Assembly: GCA_963573305.1 (NCBI GenBank)
Contig: OY754331.1
Span: 90,821,434-90,885,433 of the forward strand
Direction of reading: 5' to 3'
From: Pyrrhosoma nymphula
Lineage: Eukaryota > Arthropoda > Insecta > Odonata > Coenagrionidae
DNA: 64,000 nucleotides
Shown here piece by piece: positions 48,820 through 60,861 of the stretch. Each line of letters opens with the position of its first letter. Positions within the stretch are counted from its first letter, which is position 1. Below the pieces are notes generated by a model that was not told the DNA's origin, ran no database searches, and saw only the letters and a program-made list of their open reading frames with translations. The translations under genes were made by a program, and so were the position numbers.

Positions 48820-49249
48820 GTAAGTCTTAAAAGTAACTCAGTTGGGTCTCTTTTCATTTCATTGATTCTTTCAATTTTAATTGGCAGAATATATATTGTA
48901 GCCTTCTGGACTCCTGAAGATTTTATGTGTATATGTAAAAGGTAAAATGAAGGAAAAGTGTAGAAAATAGGGAGAGGGGCTTTAAAAGAATTTAATCACT
49001 GCAACCATGCATACATCTTAAAATTGTTTTCACCTATGAAAATATTTTGCATCATCAACTTTAGGTCAAATAAAAATACAATAATGCTAAGAAAACTGGT
49101 AAAATAGGATGGAATTAGTAAACAAAATACGTTACAGCAAGTCCCTGATTTACTCATTCATATGGCATCAGTGTCTTATATTGGTGTTGTTTGACCTTTC
49201 TGGGTAAGTCAATGCATCATTGTTATCTATTTAGTGTATGATAGATGGT

Positions 49250-49340
49250 CTTGGTAACAGTGGGGTAGTCCTCGCATGCCACCTCAAAGGGCAGAGGTTT
49301 GAATCCCGCTTGAGTCAAATTTTAATTACATTAAAGTTAT
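49250..49340 (+). repeat. tRNA-like SINE head
   Basis: CAGTGGGGTAGTCCTCGC (A-box-like) is followed 35 nt later by AGGTTTGAATCCCGC (good B box) and then GAGTCAAATTTT. It shares the post-B-box AGTCAAAT with the 38-kb SINE and is probably a related family. Confidence 0.55.
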
Positions 49341-49908
49341 TCCTGTCATTTTATCTTTGAGATGGGCATTGTTTAATGAGTCTGCTAAAGTTATCTCATG
49401 AGACTATTAACATATGCCTCAAGCATTCTGTTTTGGTGTGAACCCCCATTATGGCTGGGAGAGACAAAAGGTAAAAAAGTTTAGGATAAGTTAATATTGC
49501 TGGAGCGGGAAGGTGCTGGACCTAAACCCTTACATTTCGCTAGCCTTTATGAAGCAGTCAGTGATGCTATGTTGTTTTCAAATTAATTTATGGTAAGAAA
49601 AAAATCTTCTTTACATACATCAATTAAATAAATTTAGAAAATATGAGAACTCCTGGACAAAGTGCAGTATGATGTGAATTCCAAAAAAATTGGGAGGGGA
49701 AGGGGCGTTTCAACCTCTAAACCCCCCCAGCTCGCTACTGCCTTGTTAGATTCTGGGGAATGTAGGAATAGAAGTCTCCTTAATGCTTGATATATTTTTA
49801 TGCTATTGCTAATAAATTATTAGTATAATAAAGATACTTCGAGTAGGTTGAGCCATGTTGAATATATGGGACATAAATGAGAATTTACATGTTTTTCCTT
49901 AGAGAAAT

Positions 49909-51794
49909 GGGTAAAGGTGAGCTTTCGTCTCGCCAGCCTAAGCGTGATTTTCACCCACTTTAAACAGACATATCAGCACCAAATTCACCTCACATATAAT
50001 GCAAACCTTGCGCATTTTTAAAATACTTTCAACATAACAATGCATGTACTACTTTATGAATGGCAAACTTTCAAACCTAAGAAGTGCGTTTTTTCCTCTC
50101 TGCCATCTTGTGAAAAAATGCCGTTTCGTCTTCTCCACCATAGATGGCACAGTGATCGAGCAGTTGCTTCTCTACCCTATACACACCTCTCATTCACACT
50201 TTCTTCCCGCCTTCCACTCAAACTCGCCCTGCTATAGCCATTTACTTCAATTCAATTCATTCCACCGCACTAAACACTGCACTTTTCACTTTATATGGAG
50301 GATTTATGCTTCCTTATTGGGGCTACTACTTGGTAATCCATTTCATGATTTAGTGAAGGGAAGGAACAACTTGATAAATCAAATAGTATCATTCAAGATA
50401 ATTTGCGAGCTCTGTAAAGAACTCTTTGGCAGGGTAGCCCGTTAATGTCGCACCCTAAACAAAGAAGGAAGACGGAGATGTGATGGGAGTGTCCATCCCT
50501 GGGTAACAAACACCCATGCCTTTCAAGGAATAGCAAGCCTGACTCCGCCGAAACGAAAGTCTGGATCGCAGAAATTTGCATGTGCGTACAGGATTGGCAT
50601 TTCATGGCGACCACACACCAAACAGGCAAGTCAGAAATGATTTACGCCAACAGGCCCCTCAACTCTCATTGGAGACTGGGGCCTGAAATACTGGGCGACT
50701 TTTAAACAATTAACTTCCAACCATTCACAGTTAATTTCCCCCTTCCATACTACCCGAGAGAACTCCGTCAACAATACTAAATTCATTAGCCTCTAACAAA
50801 AGCCCACTTGTATTCAACATTTCACCGGAGGGATTTTATTCTTGAAAGAAAATGCAGAATTACATTTTAGCCTTCTACGAATGGCCACTTACAATCACCA
50901 ACCAACTTGAGAGATTCTATTCTTAATAAAATACGTCAAATGACATTTTACCCTTCTAATAATGGCCACCTATAATCACCAACCGACTAGAGGGATTCTA
51001 TTCCTAATAGAATATGTCAAATGATATTTTACCCTTCTATTAATGACCACCTATAATCACCAACCCAAAAAAGAGATTGTATTCTTAAAATAATACTAGG
51101 CTTCAAATAATACACCCTTCTAATTACCAACCGACAACAGGGAATTCATTCTTAAAAAAATACGCAAAGTCATCGTCCATGGTATAAATTCACATCATTT
51201 TCACTGTGAAAATGCACATCCAGTATTATACCTGTCAATGAAATCGCCTCTCGACTAAAATACAACACTCAGAATTATTCCTAACATATGGCTTTCCATT
51301 TTCAGATTTATTGTAAAAATCTGCATTTGGAACCTTCCTCCACTCTCAGAAATCCCCATTTCCACGTTATCACTCCCGCAAAAATGTGTTTTCCACTTTT
51401 CCAACTCACAGAAATGCCTTTTTCACTTTTGAAAATGGCCAATTCGGGCTTGCATACCGTCCCACCCAAGCACCCCTGTTTCACTCCATAGGCCCGCAAG
51501 CTTGTAGGGGGGGTGGGGTAAGAGCATATTTTAGAAGGGAAATAAGTCACTATCCCCCTACCAGTTGTTCGTAAAACCTCCAAATATGGTGTCAATATCT
51601 CAAGAAAAAATCGCAAAATTGCTCATTTTCAAAAGTTAATATCTCTAAAATGACTAGTCACACGGGTATGATTCTTACATTTTAACAAATGCGCTTTCTT
51701 CCTCTACTCCTAGGTATCACATTCAATTACGTGAGTTTCCTACGTTTTGCAAAAAAAAATGTTATCCGTGCTAGACGAAAGTTCACCTTTACCC
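49909..51794. mobile_element. 1.9-kb TIR element of unknown superfamily
   Basis: The left end GGGTAAAGGTGAGCTTTCGT and the right end (CGAAAGTTCACCTTTACCC, to 51794) are inverted with one mismatch. AGAAAT flanks both sides (49903-49908 and 51795-51800), a 6-bp duplication. The interior has no recognisable transposase; 50044-50445 (+) is open for 133 residues of no known family. An internal tandem repeat lies at 50827-51175. Confidence 0.8.
50827..51175. repeat. Tandem repeat, about 5 units of 60-80 bp
   Basis: Units share GGGATTCTATTC or close variants, then AATA(A/T)GTCAAATGA, TTTTACCCTTCTA and CCTATAATCACCAACC. The last units are shorter and more diverged. The array is inside the 49.9-kb TIR element. 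Confidence 0.8.
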
Positions 51795-52555
51795 AGAAAT
51801 GCTATAAAACTGACCAATTTCATCTGATCAATTATTAACTTTTATTTATAAAATTTTACTGCTTATAGTCATAGGCTATTTGATAAGGGCATTAATTTAT
51901 ATTTGATCATATTAAGATCGATGGAGTTATCATTTCACCCTCTCTGTGATAAGCCCGTTTTACATGGGGCATGTAATTTCACAATCTGATGTACTATGGG
52001 GGAAAAAAGTTTCCCAACAAACGGAGCGTCGCCACTAGCGCTCTGAAGAAAAATAGGCCTTCTCTCTTATGGCATACTATTCCAAGACAACGACGAGGGA
52101 AATTCGAACACAGTAATGTGATGGACTCATCGTCGAAGCTAGTGACGGATTACTGGCCGCTTGCCTTCCCCGAGTGTTATTTGCGCTGACTTCCAAATTG
52201 AGGCGCATTAGACAGCCATGTATGCATTTCAAACGTATCATTGAACCCATTGAACGCTCTCGTTATCGCCATAGCTTCCTCTGCATTCTTTACCTTTCCT
52301 CTCCTTTTCTTCTTGGCTTCGCTCCAATTCTCGCACTATAGCAAGGTCCTGGGATTCACCCGCTGTCTACTATCCTTACAACCGGCGATATTTAAAGAAC
52401 ACCGCATTGAATAAGAGTTTCTTCTTTTAATCGTGAATACAAACGTATGTTCAATGCACATTTCAAGCATGGCGGTAGATTTTCAATGAATAGGCAAATA
52501 AATAAGCTTTTTATGCGCAAATATGTATTAATGAATTAATAAATACACAAATAAA

Positions 52556-52870
52556 CTAGACTCGGAGGCTGCGGGCTAGGCTTAGATTGCTTGAGCAATT
52601 AAGAATAGATATCTTTAAGAGCGACACGGAGAACATCATATTATAACCCCACTATATTTCCTGGTCCGAAAGAAACGATAAATTAAGAGAGATATTTTGC
52701 CGAACGGAGGTATGGGAATTCGTTTTTCCCCCGAACAATAAGGGACTTTAATAAATGCTAGGCGTAATTTCATTAGAGCGTATTCTTTTTATATGTAAAC
52801 GGCTGGTGTCCTAACACCCCCGCCACACACCTATTGAGACGGCTTGCGGGGTAGTATGTAGATGTAGATA
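52556..52870 (+). mobile_element. CR1-like LINE 3' end (copy B2)
   Basis: It matches copy B1 from AGACTCGGAGGCTGCG (45390 in B1) through the coding end and the 3' UTR block GGCTGGTGTCCTAACACCCC to GTAGATGTAGAT. It has small deletions and stops, and is about 310 bp long. The shared end defines the family's 3' terminus. Confidence 0.88.
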
Positions 52871-53279
52871 AAAGGACAAAAAACAGTAAGTAAGATATTT
52901 ATTACATTTTGCTTATGATTGATTGCCTTTTTGAAATGTTGAACTATTTAATCTTCTAGATGGATTACGAAACCACTTTAGATTATGTAACTGGAGTTAT
53001 CATATTAAATTCCAGCATATCAAAAAAAATATTTAAGGCATTTATTCAAGATGGAAGTTACTTTTTTTAATACCGTAGTATTCGTAAATTAATATTTTTA
53101 CAGTATTTTAAAGTAACTCATTTTAAATAAACGCAAAGAGAATAAATAAACTCTTGGTAGATGCACTGCTGGCCAAATTATCTGTCAACTTCATAAAGAA
53201 ATGCAAAGGAAACAAATTTTCCGGCCACTCAAAATGGAGATACATAGCAGAAGTCATGACGAACGGTTTAACTCATACT

Positions 53280-53860
53280 TTACTATTAAACAGTATTTAA
53301 TTTCACCCCCATCACAATCAATGACTCCTTGAAGTCTTTGACTCATTGACCCTATGAAATAATGTAGGGCGCCAACCCAAAGATGCCCATACCTCCCAGA
53401 CGTGACCTTTCAGTGTCTCTTGGTTCTTCCCTTTGCAATTCTGCCATTCCTTGACCAATAAGTCGCAAATATTTTGTATTGGATTCAGGTACTGTGAATT
53501 TGGAGGGAAGGGTTACGCTGTACTGTGCGAATGCTCCTCGAAAAATCTCCTGAGTTTCGCGCACTGTGGATGGGACAGGTGTCCTGAACATATATTATTT
53601 CTTCGCATTATGGTACTACGTCGTTTATGTAAGGAAGTGATGAAAATACGAAAGATTCGGGCTTAGGTAATCCTTAGACGTCACTCTAGGTGGTGTTCTC
53701 AACAGCAATCCCGGCCCGACTGCAGAAATAGCTCTCCAAAAACGCAGACATTTATGCCCAGATCTATTTTTCCTAGTTGTTTTTTGGGTGATACGTGACA
53801 AACAGGAGGAATATAACTTTTTTTCTAAATACGTAAATGTTCTACAAAGTACTAGCAATT
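53280..53860 (-). pseudogene. Tc1/mariner-superfamily transposase relic
   Basis: On the minus strand, across frameshifts: CLRFWRAISAVGPGLLLRTP (about 53760-53690), then RRFFEEHSHS and PFPPNSQYLNPIQNICDLL (about 53550-53455). The last corresponds to the P-x-SPDLNPIEN block that carries a catalytic acid in this superfamily; here the Asp is replaced by Tyr. Only the C-terminal two thirds is recognisable. Terminal repeats were not identified. Confidence 0.7.
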
Positions 53861-55272
53861 AATAAAGTTATATTTACCAACAATTGCATGTTCTCAATAG
53901 CTAAATTTGTCCATAATCAACACTTCTAATGTTTAATAATTGATGAAAGTTATGATATTCTAATATGATCCCGTTACGAATGACCGAATTCTAACCTCGC
54001 CGTTTAATTAGTTTCGCTAATTTCTGGCTTTCTTACTGGACTGTAACTTCTCATACCCGCTTCATGGAGGCGGTTTCTAATCATACAGGTGCTTTTAAGT
54101 TTAATGTCCTCTTTATCACGACCACTCCGCCAATAGTAAGAGAGTTGTCAGCAGGATGCTAACGAATGCTGCCATCATCATCTCGAGACGTGCATCTTGG
54201 TCTTCGCTTCTTTGTCGTATTGTCATCATCTCATCCCCTCCCTCTAGCATTTTAGCCAGAAATGTACTGTTTTTCTATTCCAATCCATTGTCCTCGATAT
54301 TTGAGCGAAGTTGAGACTACCTCAACTGTCTCATCGATTTATCCCCTCTCTCCTGGACTTAATGGAATGTTTTGAATATCCCTGGAATTTATCACAGAGA
54401 AATAGTGTCTTCAAAAGCAAATACTTTCAAATCCACATTCCACATAACCTACCGATCAACTGCTATTCGTCTTTTAGCGATAAGCTTCCTGTGGTCTTAC
54501 CTTTATCACTACTCGAGTTTTAGTTGAGCCGTACGAGAGAATTCAAAGAAACGTTTCAAATGCATTCAAGGTTATCTAATGAACCTCCATTCTTGGGCCC
54601 AGCACGAAACCCACTCGGGTCATGCGAGCAGCTGGGAATCCATCACCGATTCGGACGATTAGTCCATCACCTTACTGTGTTTGAATTTCCCTCCTCGTGG
54701 CCGAGACCTAAGAATAACATGCCATCAGAAAGGAAATCGATTTTCCCCCGAGAGCGATAGTGGCGACGCTCCGTTTGTTGGGAAACTTTTTTCCCCCATA
54801 GTACATACATACAAACGTGCATTTCAAATTGCATCGTGCAAAGCTGTGAATTGCAAGAATGCATGCGGGAATGCATGAACGCCAGATGGCAAAATAGGCC
54901 CTGCTCCAATTCGAAAATGATTGCACGCTAGAATGAGAAAAACATGCTGTTTCAAGTTGTGCAATTTCGTGCCCTGTGTAAAACGGCCTTTAGACATGAT
55001 AATAGTATAGATGAATAAGGGATGACGTAATTCTAGTTCTGGTTTGCATATATTTTGTTTTGGGTACATTACTGTGTAACTAATGACCTTGTATTAGTTG
55101 AGCAATGTGAATCATGAAGCACTTCACAGCATGAAAATTGTGGCAGAATGAAGGGTCTTTATAGCTGCATTTTTGGTAAGGGTAAATTAATGCCAAATGT
55201 ATTGTTTCTCATTAAGCTGTAAAAAAATTTCTTACTTTCTTGTGTAGTGATATTGTATAACTTCTGTTTCAG

Positions 55273-55400
55273 TTCCAGCTAACTTCAGTGAAGTTCTAAT
55301 GGATTACACTTCATGGGGGTATCGAGTTATTTCATTGGCTTACAAACCATTTGAACGTAAATTTTCCTGGCATCATGCCCAAAAAGCTAAGAGAGATCAG
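55273..55400 (+). CDS. ATP13A-like: P5B ATPase exon: end of N domain
   Basis: It encodes VPANFSEVLMDYTSWGYRVISLAYKPFERKFSWHHAQKAKRDQ. VP-x-F-x-x-L...YT-x-x-GYRVI-LA-(Y/H)K...W...Q...RD is the conserved ATP13A segment after KGAPE. The acceptor is GTTTCAG and the donor CAG|GTATTT is acceptable. Following exons (GD-x-x-T, GDGxND hinge, M5-M10) are not found by 64000, so this intron is more than 8.5 kb. Confidence 0.92.
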
Positions 55401-56152
55401 GTATTTATTAATGCCATGTTGAATATTTTGTTACAGTCCAAGAGTAATCACAATTTCAGCAATAAAATATTTTCAGTCATAATGTACCTCCAGAATTTTG
55501 AGGGTATCCCATTTTGTGGCTGTTTCTAATTTTTTTTTCTCCCTTTGGTGAACTTAAAACTTAGTAATACATTTGCTGTCTCCTATTCCTAATAATTTTA
55601 GTTTCAAAAGACCTTCCAAAAAGTGCTCATTGTTGTTAGGCCTTGCCTGCCATATATGTGCAGCTGTGGAAGCATTGAATTGTGAGAATTTTACTAATGA
55701 ACTACTAAAGTTTTTGAGTCTTAGAACCACCACCACTGAGAGAAATGCATGATTTTCAAGATTAAAGCATTTGCATATGGCGTGTTATAAGCAGAAATCG
55801 TTCCATTGAAATGAATAATTATGAACAATAAATAAAATTAGTCATTCATGAATTGAATCAGACATTTTACATAAAAGTCCTATTTTTTACATCTAAATTT
55901 GGAACCATGACTTTAGTAGATGTGACTCAGACCTATATGAGGTTCTGGTAGTTGCATTTTACTTCCAAAAGTGACTAATGAATATGATTTTTTAAATTTC
56001 AACTGTCGTGGTTTTACCTATTTATCTTAAAGATTCAGTGTTCATTAGTAGTTGTGCTCTATATTCTGTCCCGTGCACCTTCTTTGCTGAGTTCATTCTC
56101 CTTTAAATCTGACATGTTAACCTTTCCACTTTTTTGCCTCCTCTGCCTGCAA

Positions 56153-56622
56153 ATTGTACTATCATTTCCAGTAATATGTAGACACCCATATTCCCCATTT
56201 TACCGATTTTATTGAATGGGGCTAGGCTGGAAAAATTCTGAGGGTTGGCACACAAGGCTAGCTGCAGCTTGTGCTGGAATAGCTTTACATCTCCAAGATC
56301 TGATGAGGAGGGATGCGGATGCGACAGGGCTAGCAAAACTAGAGTCAACTTAACTCCAGGAACAAAAGCCCTAGCAGAAGGAATGCACCAAGGAAACTCA
56401 CGTCTGCACACTTGTTGGGCTGATTGGAGTCTTTTCTTTTAGGCTCCATCACGAGGTTTTTGCTCTCTTTAGATTCACATTTAGACTCACCGTTTGTGCC
56501 TCACTAGGAAGTGACTCTGTAACCAAATTGGTTTATTCCATAGGCGGGAGACTAGGTGTGGCTCTGGCAAGGTTCGATTCCAAAATTATTCTATTATTTT
56601 CATCTCATAAAAAGATGCATTC
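56153..56622. repeat. Left arm of a 450-bp inverted-repeat pair
   Basis: It is the reverse complement of 60862-61311 with moderate divergence. Shared landmarks are AATATGTAGACACCC, GCACACAAGGCTAG, GCCTCACTAGGAAGTGACTC and GGCTCTGGCAAGG. The segment GGCAAGGTTCGATTCC resembles a pol III B box. Confidence 0.8.
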
Positions 56623-56736
56623 TCAATATCAACAGTTGACACAAGAGAAAGTTATTGCCGAAGTTTTTTATGTACAGCTTAATTTATATAAATGATGACC
56701 CTATGTTACCATGTTTATTTCTTAACTGATTTCATT

Positions 56737-59700
56737 CATCATCATTGGTGCTACAGCCCATGTAGGGCTCTGGCCTTCAGAATGATCTGCCCTCATTCTT
56801 CTCTATCTTCCACAGCACGCCTCCATCTCCTGACTCCCAGTCTTCTGAAGTCAGTCTCTAAGTCATCAAGCCTCCACTTTCGTGGTCTTCCTCTGCTTCT
56901 TCTCCCTCCTGGAGTGCCATTGAAAACCTTTTTGACTGCCCTGCTTTCCTCCATGTGTTGTACATGACCAGCCCAACGAAGTCTTCCTTGCTTTATAACT
57001 GATATGATGTCTGGTTCACCATATTGTTCATAGACTTCAGCATTTGTTCTTATTCTCCATATTCCTGCATCTATCACGGCACCATATATTCTTCTGAAAA
57101 TCTTTCTTTCCCATCTTCTGATTATTTCTTCTTGTGTAACTGTTAGTGTCATGTTTCAGAGGCATAGAGGACAACAGGTCTTAGCACTGTCTTGTATATG
57201 ATTATTTTGGTGTTTCTTGAAATATTTCTTGACCTGAAAATAGGCTGCAGTGCATAATAGCATTTATTACCTATGTGTAACCTGTCTTGAATTTCAAGGG
57301 AAATCTGATTTTTTGCTGTTAGCAAGGATCCCAGATATCTGAAGCTTTCCACTCTTTGAAAATGTTTGTTGTTAATTTTTATTGTTGGTTCTTTAGTTTT
57401 TTCTTGATTTCTTTCCATTTTCAAGTATTTAGTTTTATCTTCATTAATTTTTAATCCCAGTGTTTCTGATGCAGCTTCGTAAGAAATAAAAATCTCTTCC
57501 ATTGAGTGTTTTTTTCTTGAGACTACAGCCAAGTCATCAGCATACGCTACACATTGGGTTTGTTGGTTCATTATTGTTCCTCCAGGATTTATTGGGAGCT
57601 GTCTCATTACTTTCTCCAAAGCCAATATGAATGACATTGATGATAATGCATCTCCTTGTTTGACTCCTCTTTTGACTTCAAACTGAGATGATAGTTCTCC
57701 ATTCACTTTAACTTTGCTTTTAGTATTGTCTAGTGTCATTTTAACGAGGTTTATTAATTTAGAGGGGATGTGAAATTCTTTCATGACGTCATATAGTGCA
57801 CTCCTTTTGACAGAATCAAAAGCCTGCTTGTAATCTATGAATAGAGTATTTGTGTAAGTGAGGTATTTTGTTGAAATTTATGATAGCGAGTAGTGTTTGG
57901 TTTCGAAATGCCACGTACGAAATACCAAGGTATAATTCCAACTAATTAATATAATAAATAGCTTTTAATATGCATTGTTTTAGCATCGAAATTGCCTAGG
58001 TCTAAACGCCCAACCATTGGTTCTTCGTAGTGTGATGTCATCTCCCATATTAGCAGAAGCGAAATAGCCTATCTGTGCGTTGAGAGTGAAATAGTATTTG
58101 CCTTGTTTAAGTTATTTCGATATTTGCTAATTAATAGCTAAAGTTTCGTCCGCACGCTAAGACTACACAGTCACACAATCTCCAAATCAACAAATGGTCG
58201 ACTATGGGAGATGACGTCAGAGCCTACAAAACATGGCGGACCAGTGTTTCGGCGCAATAATAATTTATTAGATTTTATTACCTAATAAAAAATTAAAGAA
58301 AAGCCTCGCGAGCGTCAGAATGAAAATTTAGTGTCTGAAGTATCGATAGATTTTTTAGATGTCACTTCCCAAAAGTGTGCAAATACTCTATTGGCTGTGT
58401 ACTTCTATGTTGTGTTCATAACACTTCTCGTATATTTGTCTCAATAAAAATCTGATCAGTGGTAGTACGATTCTTCCGAAAACCACATTGATAGTCTCCT
58501 ACTTTTTGTTCAATGAACGGTTCGAGTCTTGAAGCTAGAATATTGCTAAAAACTTTGTATGCTATACTAAGTAGTGTTATTGGCCTGTAGTTCTCACATT
58601 TAGATTTATCACCTTTCTTGTGGACAGGATGTATGATTCCCATGTTCCAGTCTTCAGGCATTTTCTCTTCTTTCCATATAATTTTAATAATCTCATGCAT
58701 ATGTTGTTCTACAGGTGTTCTGCCATTTTTGACCATTTCAGCAGTTATACGATCCTCCCCTGGAGCCTTGTTATTTTTCAGTTTTTTAATTGCTTTTATG
58801 ACTTCCTCCATACTTGGGCTCCGGGTAATTTCACTTTTCTCATAGTCTTCTTCTAAGTCTGGTATTCCTTTTCCATTTACATTCACTTGTGTTAATACAT
58901 CGCTTTCATTCCTGTTTAACTGCTGTTCAAAATGGTCTCGCCATCTGGCTAATATGTTCTTTTTGTCTCCTATGAGATTTCCATCTAAGTCTTTGCAGAA
59001 AACAGAGCTAGGCTCAAAACTCTTTTTTGTTTCTTTCACTCTCTGATAAAATTTCCTTAATTCTCTTTTATCTCTCATATTTTCTAGTTCTGTGATTTTT
59101 TGTTTCCTGAATATTAGTTTCTTCCTTCTGCATTCTCTAGATGCAATCCTCCTTTTTTGTCTGTAGTCATTGACTGTTTGTCTTGTTCTTTTTTGAAGCA
59201 TTTTCTTTCTGGCTAGGTTTCGTTCTTCAAGTGTTAACTCACAATCGTTGTCATTCCACTCTTCCCTTTTTTTTCTTTGAATGTTACCAACTACTTCCTT
59301 AGCTATTGTTCTTATCGCATTTTTCATAATATTCCATTTTCCTTCTAGATCACTTCCTTCCCACTCTTCCTTGTTTTCATGAAGACTAGTGGCTATTTTT
59401 ATTTGGTACTCTTCTTTCTTATCTTCATCTTTGATTCATTTTTCAACATCATATCTCTCATTCATGGTTCTCTTGTTTGTTCTAGCTACATCAATCTTTT
59501 GCCTATACTTTATTCTTACTAAGTAGTGGTCTGAGTCCTAGTTGGCACCTCTGCAACTGCTCACTTGAAGTATGTCCGTTGCATGTCTTTTCTCTATGAG
59601 TACATGGTCAATCTGGTTGCATGTTTTGCTATCTGCTGAGCACCATGTGGCTTTATTAATATCTTTTCTCTGCAGCCAAGTACTCCTAACTACCATGTTC

Positions 59701-60240
59701 TTGCTTGTGGCAAAGTTGATCACACGCCATCCATTATTGTTGCTTTGTAGATGAAGACTTTCTTTCCCTATTGTTTCTCTGAATTGCTCCTCCCTGCCAA
59801 TCTTGGCATTTAAGTCCCCACAAATTATTTTGACATCATGATTAGATATTTTTCCATATTCCTCTAGAGTACAATGAAATTCATCTTTAACATCCTCCTC
59901 AGTGTCGTCTGTAGGTGCATGTATAGAAAACATTGTTATGTTGAAAAACCTAGCTTTTAGTCAAAGGGAACAAATTTGATCGTTTACAGGATTGAATTTT
60001 ACGATGGCAGGTTTAATACATTTTTCTATGATGAAACCTGTTCCATTCCTTCCATTGTTTCCTCCACTGTATAAGACGATGTGATCTCCTGATTGCATTA
60101 TTCTATTTCCTGACAATCTCATTTTCTGTAATGCTGCAATTTTTATTCTGTATTTTACTAGTTCGTTTTTCAACTGTCTTAATCCACCTGGTTTTCTCAT
60201 AGTTTGTGCATTCCATGTGGCTAGATTTATGTTTCCTTTA
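56737..60240 (-). mobile_element. Near full-length LINE F (endonuclease + RT), split by a MITE
   Basis: On the minus strand from about 60200: an AP endonuclease (KYRIKIAALQKMRLSG, ICGDLNAKIGREE, NQIDHVLIEKRHATDIL). RT follows: NNKAPGEDRITAEMVKNG (58745), IIHPVHKKGDKSKCENYRPI, GFRKNRTTTDQIF, LFIDYKQAFDSV (57840), VKRGVKQGDALSS and the catalytic box CVAYADDLAVV (57550). The end is RRSRGRPRKWRLDDLETDF (about 56880). Stops at about 59958 and 59535 and a frameshift near 57150 disable it. The RT frame is otherwise continuous once the 57844-58388 insert and its TA duplication (547 bp) are removed. The 3' tail is (GAT)n-like near 56740. Confidence 0.85.
57844..58388. mobile_element. 545-bp TA-flanked MITE inside LINE F
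   Basis: GAGTATTTGTGTAAGTG at the left and the inverse AGTGTGCAAATACTC at the right, with TA on each side (57842-57843, 58389-58390). This fits a Tc1/mariner-superfamily MITE. Removal restores the LINE frame up to FIDYKQAF. No coding content. Internally GATGTCATCTCCCAT and ATGGGAGATGACGTC form a second inverted pair. Confidence 0.85.
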
Positions 60241-60366
60241 ACCTTACTCAGTCCATTCGTTCGCCGGGTCTGTTCCTAATTCGAGTCCTATTCCGAGGCA
60301 TCGTCCATTGTTATATGTTAAAACACCCGATGTAAAAGGCCGCCAGTGCTGTTTTCAGAGATGTGA

Positions 60367-60386
60367 AAATAAATAAATAAATAAAT
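60367..60386. repeat. (AAAT)n microsatellite
   Basis: Five tandem AAAT-type units. It lies just upstream (in LINE sense) of the LINE F endonuclease, possibly at its junction. Confidence 0.8.
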
Positions 60387-60413
60387 ATTCTGTATCCGTA
60401 ACGTGGTTGTTTT

Positions 60414-60770
60414 CTAAGATAGGGTTGTTAACCCTATGCTAAACCCCCAACCTGGAGGACCGGGTACTTTGATTTCGGAGTCTTCCTCTCCTAGACAGGC
60501 TGTCTTTGCCATGACTTGGAGACCTGTCTGCCCCCACAGTTCATCTGCCGTACCGCAACTGATTTCATTCACTGAGAAAAAATTAGTCATTAGAAGTGGC
60601 ATTAGTTGCATCTTTGTGTCCTTGCAGTGAATTGTCATCAGATCTCCATTGAGTTCATACTTACTTATAGTATCTACAATTCTCTCTAAATAACCAAATA
60701 AATACCTAGTTGCAATCATTTTGATAAATCCTGAGTTTGAAAAATGATTGTAATTCAATTTATAATCCAT
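60414..60770 (-). other. Unassigned open frame of 118 codons
   Basis: The minus-strand frame reads FIKMIATRYLFGYLERIVDTI and ends in GLQVMAKTACLGEEDSEIKV, PGPPGWGFSIGLTTLS. It lies between LINE F and the right inverted-repeat arm. It may be part of the LINE's upstream region or of the older inverted-repeat element. I do not recognise the family. Confidence 0.35.
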
Positions 60771-60861
60771 ATCTTCAAACTTCTAGCACTTGGTTACATA
60801 AAAATGTTGGAAGTGAGGTGTTTAAAAGTATGAACACTTTCCATCCAGTGGGTTCCCTGAA

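Larger units (their letters stand above)
51953..54993. mobile_element. 3-kb composite inverted-repeat element
   Basis: The left end GCCCGTTTTACATGGGGCA matches inverted TGCCCTGTGTAAAACGGCC near 54980. A second inner block, CCAACAAACGGAGCGTCGCC (about 52014), recurs inverted at 54753-54795 with its flanking poly-G/poly-C stretch and TGTACTATGG. The right arm has about 150 bp more than the left between the two blocks. A LINE tail and a Tc1 relic sit inside. No target duplication was clear. Confidence 0.65.
48820..55272 (+). other. 6.5-kb intron dominated by two TIR elements
   Basis: It contains the 49909-51794 element and the 51953-54993 composite inverted repeat. Between 48820 and 49900 I see only a tRNA-like SINE head. 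Confidence 0.75.

Noticed and set aside
50827..51175. Regular repeats that might suggest a CRISPR-like array
   Set aside because: Units are directly adjacent without unique spacers, diverge steadily, and sit in a eukaryotic transposon.
51989..52189. Open frame sharing the peptide YYGGKKFPNKRSVAT with 54708-54926 on the minus strand
   Set aside because: The shared peptide comes from the inverted-repeat DNA at both ends of one element, not from a conserved gene.
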